A stretch of DNA of 64,000 nt from Amyelois transitella (taxonomy: Eukaryota; Arthropoda; Insecta; Lepidoptera; Pyralidae), in assembly GCF_032362555.1 (NCBI RefSeq), contig NC_083505.1, positions 7,493,501 through 7,557,500 of the forward strand, read 5' to 3'. Positions within the stretch are counted from its first letter, which is position 1; the number at the start of each line of letters is the position of its first letter. The notes beneath the pieces were generated by a model. It was not told the origin of the DNA. It saw only the letters and a list, made by a program, of their open reading frames with translations, and made no database searches. Position numbers and translations under genes: made by a program. Shown piece by piece: positions 59,454-64,000 of the stretch.

Positions 59454-60962
59454 TATTTAAGGACAGCTTCAATATCTTTTCTTTATGAAAACGAATAATT
59501 AAGCTGTAACCTTAATAACAGGAGATAAGTAGATGATACAATTAGTGTAATATGCTGTATGTATAGCTTTATATAATCATCAATATGTAAACAAAACTAC
59601 AGGTAAACTGTTTCAATAAAATTTACTAATTTTAATTATTGAATGTTTTATTTTCTCCCTCTTGTTTAATATTTCTTGCTGATTTCCGTGTTTGAAGACA
59701 ACTTTCCGTGTTTGTAATTCTTAGATATCAGTTAGTTAGTCAGTCAGTTACTTAGTTCAAATGGCACCTTGAAACATTAAAAATTGTCAGTAACACAATT
59801 TTTTTTTTATAAGCAGAAAAAATCCTTGAATAACTTCGAAATCCTAGTAACGCTAGTAACTAGAACAAGCGAGTGTGAGCAAGCGAGATTATCTAATATA
59901 TCTTAGATCTCTCTCACTTGCTCACACAAGTAATAAAATTGCTACCCAATAACTTTCAAAGGAACCACTACCTATGTTAGGGTCGTGTGCAGATAAACTT
60001 TCAACCTTATTGAAATGTCATAAGTCTGGCAGTCGCAGGCTTCCCTCTATAGGCAAATCTTATGCAAATAATGAGAGACGACGATATCTCGATCGACAAT
60101 TATCGGGCCCAGTTCGGCCATCGTTGATTACCGTCTCTTTCTGTTTTGTTATGTTATATGTCATAGAATAATAAACTGTTTTACTTGGTAATCATTGGTA
60201 TTAAAGACCGTATTCATTTGATGGAATATTTATTCTTTTTAAATATGCATGTGTGTGTGTATCTATTGGATCCACAGTGCACGCTATTTTAACCCGTAAG
60301 AATTTTAAAACTATGACTGCAGATATGAACGCGATCGTACATACATGTAACTGTATGATATATTATGTGTGCAATCTTGTATTTACCAATTGTAGATATT
60401 GGTCGTTGCAGATACCGATCCGTGTTTGTAATAAATAATTCCAAGCTACGTGTAGTAGAGTGGGGTTTTGTTTATGTCAAATTGTAATTTATTGGTTACT
60501 CGGCTCCTCTTGGATATTACAGCGGGAGAGCCCCGCCCCCCTCTCCCCGCCACCCCAATTCCCAATGAAAATTTTATATTACCGGGCCCACGTCATCCTG
60601 TTTTTTCTTAGCATGACCAGCTTAAGCGATCTTTTGATTAAATTAAGGGGATCAAACGGGAATTTTTACACTGATTGATAGGTTGACACAGCGTTTCAAG
60701 GAACATCGGCGGAATTTATATTGGGCATAAGTGATTGAGCGTAAATTTAGCACTAGTATCATTTACACAGTTAATAAACATTAGCGATCCCTTAAATCAA
60801 TCAGATGTGGGATCGGGTTTTGTATGTCAATACAAATAAACTTATGGTGATGTAACTTAAAAGAGAAGATACTATATAAAATGACAAACTTACAGGAAAT
60901 CACTTTCTTTGAAGTTGTGACATAGAAAAGTATGAATTGTTTTATTAACATTTTATTAAATA
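59454..60962. other. intergenic stretch
   Basis: No supported gene. It contains the hairpin at 59873-59926 and a GC-rich patch at 60520-60555. Confidence 0.3.
59873..59926. repeat. hairpin, possible small-RNA precursor shape
   Basis: GTGTGAGCAAGCGAGA and its partner TCTCTCACTTGCTCACAC pair over about 15 bases with one mismatch, leaving a loop of about 22 bases. No match to a miRNA I know. Confidence 0.5.
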
Positions 60963-61730
60963 CTAGTTGTTGCCCGCAACTTCGTCCGCGTAAATTTCGA
61001 GTTGAATCTTGATCATACAGTCAGATACAGACAGACAGACAAAAAATGTAAAAAAAAATCTCTATCCGTTTCAGTTAAAATATTAAATGTACAGGCAAAA
61101 TATTTTTACCGTTTTGTTATATGTATTATAATGATTTTCAGTTTTTTAAAATAAAATACTAAAACAACACAAAAAAAAATATTTTTAATAAAAAAAATAT
61201 CTTGTTTTTGTTGGGGCTCGAACTTGGACCACCAACTTCACACTTCAACAAACCAAAAATCTTTTTACGTGAGAATTACGCACGCATGTTATGTGTGGCA
61301 AAACCAGAATATTATCAAACTGATTTTCACTTATATTTATATGTTATAGGAATTATGCTTTCGTACAATGATAAATGACTTTGAATTTTAAATAACGTTA
61401 CTTATTTGCAGGCAAACTCATGCCATGAGTTCATTCAAATGTCATTAACTTTTTTTTAGTGAACCGATTTTGATGAAACAAACTATCTTATGTTTTTCTG
61501 AGTTTAAACAAAGCAATTGGTGAAGTTTTGGGTAAATAGGTTCAGTGCTTTCGGAGATAATCGTAATCATACATACATACAGACAGACGGGCAAGAAATT
61601 AAAAATAAATATTTTTGCTTTCTATTATTCATTTTAAGTGTCCCTCTATTCATTTCAGTCAAAAATACTTAATGTACAGACAAAATATTTTTACTGTTTA
61701 TTATATGTATAGATTTATATAGGAAGAAAG
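60963..61730 (-). repeat. interspersed repeat related in its terminus to 33895-34622
   Basis: Starts TACTAGTTGTTGCCCGCAAC and TTCGTCCGCGTAAATTTCG. It contains CCGATTTTGATGAAACAAAC and GTGCTTTCGGAGATAATCG, with CAGACAGAC and ATACATACA runs. ATTAAATGTACAGGCAAAAT (61083) and a near copy at 61669 (CTTAATGTACAGACAAAATA) show an internal duplication about 585 bp apart. Non-coding. Confidence 0.55.
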
Positions 61731-63049
61731 AAAAAAGGTGTAGTGTCAGATGTTCCGTTATGGTCATTTTGTTAACAATATTGACACCCAATATTGCAGG
61801 GGTCATGAGTCGTGACCCCATTTGACAGCCGGGGTGCAGGGGATGCTAAAATGCAGTCACCCCAAAATAGTTATTGTGAACCTGTTACGCTTGGCTATAA
61901 AAATAAACAATGGCTGTAGCTACCACAAAAGCATTCTGTGAGGAACTAGTCTAAACTTTTAATCCGTATTATACTCCTCCACTTTCTTATTCTGTCAAGC
62001 GTTCCTTTTAGTGTCCTTTAAAATACGGTCACCAACAAAACATAGTCAACTATTTGGAAAAGAAAATTATTTAAAAAGTATTAAAAGTTACCTCTAGATT
62101 GAATGCGGAATGAGAGCAACCTGGCGCGGCCACACCACTAATGGTTGGCTTATTTTTATGTAAAAATGTATGCGTTTTATCTATGCGTCCTCTTATTTTT
62201 ATCAATGCTATTCTGGTCTTATGTAGACTTTAAAACATAACCAAAAATTTTAACCCTGTGTAAAATTTTGAGTGCATTAAGAACATTACTTACACAAGAT
62301 ATTGATTGTGTTTAAAATGTGTAAAATGATTCGATACAAAAAAGGAAACTAAAGAATTGATTGTTAAACTTGGCTGAGTGTCTGGGCCGAAAATACTTTT
62401 TATTTGGAGTGACCCACGGCCAGCTACTCCCGCTGATAAGCAGTAAATTGCTTTTCTTTCCATTTCTTAAATAAGCAACCCACCCCCTCCCCGCTAAAAG
62501 GTACGCTCCCATCTCGCAATATTCTTTTACAACTCCAAGAAAAGTTTAATTACGGACCTGCTTAAAAAGGCGAAGTCGCGTTATGTTCTAATTATTGTAG
62601 CAACAATAAAAATACGCAAACGAGTGTATTATACAATTAGACACTTCTCCCTGATCGTTAAAAGGGAAATTTAAATGGAATTTTTATGTCCAGCAATTAA
62701 GGATAACGTCGGCGCACTAGACATTTTTGTAATTACAAAAATAAGATTCTTGAAATGTAGCGTGAAAAAGAATTGGGGCGGTGTTCGCGGAAAATACTTT
62801 GGACGCTACTGCCTGACAGATGGATAAATAGGATTCGCCGACTTCTGTTATTTTATAGGGTTTAATTTAAAATTATGTTAAACGTACAGATATTCAGCGA
62901 AGAGCTTATTTTAGTTGAATTATTTAAATTGCTTTAAACTTTGGCAGAAAAGTACAATTTTGGAGGTATTGCCCCAATCACAGGTTCGCATCCTTTTGGA
63001 GCAGACAGCTTCTGAATATGGTGTGTACATGAAGATGGAGCACGGTTAA
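61731..63049. other. intergenic stretch
   Basis: No gene seen. A small stem GGGGTCA/TGACCCC lies at 61799-61819. Confidence 0.3.
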
Positions 63050-63180
63050 GAAGCCCGAGGGAGCTTGGGATTTATCGCCTCGACGGGCTGACGAGCAGCG
63101 CCGCGCCGCGCACACCGCGCCGCGCCGCGCCGCAACCCGCCGGCCGCCGCCGCCCGCGCTGATTTATACCGCGCAATCTT
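63050..63180. other. GC-rich island with CCGCG repeats
   Basis: 63100-63160 is built of CGCCGCGCCGCG-type repeats. Nothing coding. Confidence 0.4.
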
Positions 63181-63929
63181 GCAAACTTACTTCACATTTA
63201 AATTTCCAAACTGTCTAAGCTGCTCTTAACGTCGACCATATTATCTCATTCGATCGCCTATAAATTTTATGAGCTGACTCGCCTTTGTCGCATTTTAGCT
63301 TTGACTTGAATTAATAGTCCTGAGGGACCCTACGCTTTTGTTTTTATAGCCCTTGCAACTTTAGGGCACAACAATATTATTTGTCGAATAGGAGAAAACA
63401 TCGATGGATGTGAAGAAATCATGGCAATTCTCATGCAAAATGGCGCAAGTCGAAATTTCTCATAACTGTAACGCGTGCCAGCCGCGACAGTTATTCCGTT
63501 GGGATTTACGAAATGAGCAGATCCTCGGTGCCTGTTATGAATATCTAATCTAAATTTGGAATTCTCTGAGTGTGAGACCGATGTTTGTTGCCACAACTGT
63601 TTCAAACAAACATTCTCCTCGGTACCACGAAACTTGGTCGCACGGGAGTTGCTTGCCTCCCGTGAAGTAGCGTACATTCCTGGCGATAACACCCGCTTTG
63701 ATTAAATCTTGCGACAATCTTGGTACAGAGGCCATGGGCGCAACCCCTCTCATAATTTAGTTTGAAACTTTTTAATTAGCTTTATATTTGTGTTTGCAGA
63801 TTGAGACTTCGCTTCTCAGTTTGTCATCATGGTGGCTGCGGCTCAGAAGTTATATTATCAATAATACTGTTGGTTTTGGTTGGTTTAAATGTCAAACAGC
63901 ATAATTAATATAAATAAGTACAAATAAGG
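63181..63929. other. intergenic stretch
   Basis: Two overlapping minus ORFs (63330-63753) have no domain I recognise and are not called. Confidence 0.3.
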
Positions 63930-64000
63930 TACTATAAAGGGAATGCTTAGAAGGATTGGCCATTTAAAGAGGAAAAATGAAAGAAAGTTGACAAACTTTT
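63930..64000 (+). mobile_element. RTE-like LINE fragment cut by the window edge
   Basis: AAAGGGAATGCTTAGAAGGA, TTGGCCATTTAAAGAGG and AATGAAAGAAAGTTGAC match the GMLRWFGH...RMNESRL coding block of 33305-33360; the rest lies beyond the window. Confidence 0.7.

Noticed and set aside
61200..61240. Possible minus-strand tRNA B-box (AAGTTCGAGCCCC)
   Set aside because: No cloverleaf can be drawn around it; it lies within an interspersed repeat.
63330..63753. Minus ORFs of 120 and 67 codons
   Set aside because: The longer one is tempting but has no recognisable domain, no homologue I know and no supporting neighbours.

Overview
The window looks like nuclear DNA of a moth or butterfly (Lepidoptera). 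This is inferred from AT-rich DNA with short introns, an Osiris gene, R1-, Jockey- and RTE-like LINE fragments, and dense short interspersed repeats of types common in lepidopteran genomes. No database search was run; family names rest on recognised motifs.

Gene-bearing part (1-18.3 kb). Four protein-coding genes can be assembled. NUFIP1 (minus, three exons, 3304 to 122) is a C2H2 zinc-finger factor of box C/D snoRNP assembly. A BAP18-like chromatin subunit (plus, four exons, 7180-8915) has recognisable N- and C-terminal blocks, but I find no exon for its SANT/Myb domain. BCDIN3D (minus, one exon, 10473-9700) is a Bin3-type RNA 5'-phosphate methyltransferase; its 3' end faces that of BAP18. 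An Osiris-family gene (plus, four exons, 16976-18019) has a TATA box and initiator at canonical spacing. Mobile elements lie between and inside these genes: an RTE-like LINE fragment and a SINE-like repeat in NUFIP1 introns, a Jockey-like LINE (4.06-5.47 kb), a hAT-like non-autonomous DNA element with an 8-bp target duplication (6341-6983), a miniature LTR retrotransposon inserted in the 3' UTR of another LINE (11.55-13.34 kb), and a broken R1-clade LINE (13.47-14.89 kb).

Gene desert (18.3-64 kb). I find no convincing host exon in about 45 kb. It holds repeat fragments: eight pieces window-wide of one RTE-like LINE family, seven on plus; eight pieces of a SINE-like family whose 3' tail resembles that LINE's tail; a second short repeat family; a decayed Tc1/mariner transposase; and two copies of a longer repeat. 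Between them are GC-rich islands in AT-rich DNA, some with local motif arrays: TTATGATATTGT at 28.93-29.06 kb, CTACGAG at 41.09 and 55.71 kb, a diverged tandem duplication at 39.2-39.5 kb, and clusters of perfect palindromes at 21.0 and 39.8 kb. This layout would suit the cis-regulatory neighbourhood of a developmental gene outside the window, but that is inference.

No rRNA gene, convincing tRNA gene, CRISPR array, viral gene or toxin gene was seen. The items most worth checking are the SANT-less BAP18 model, the shared LINE/SINE tail, the hAT-like element with TATCGATA arrays upstream of BAP18, the nested miniature LTR element, and the palindrome and motif arrays of the desert.
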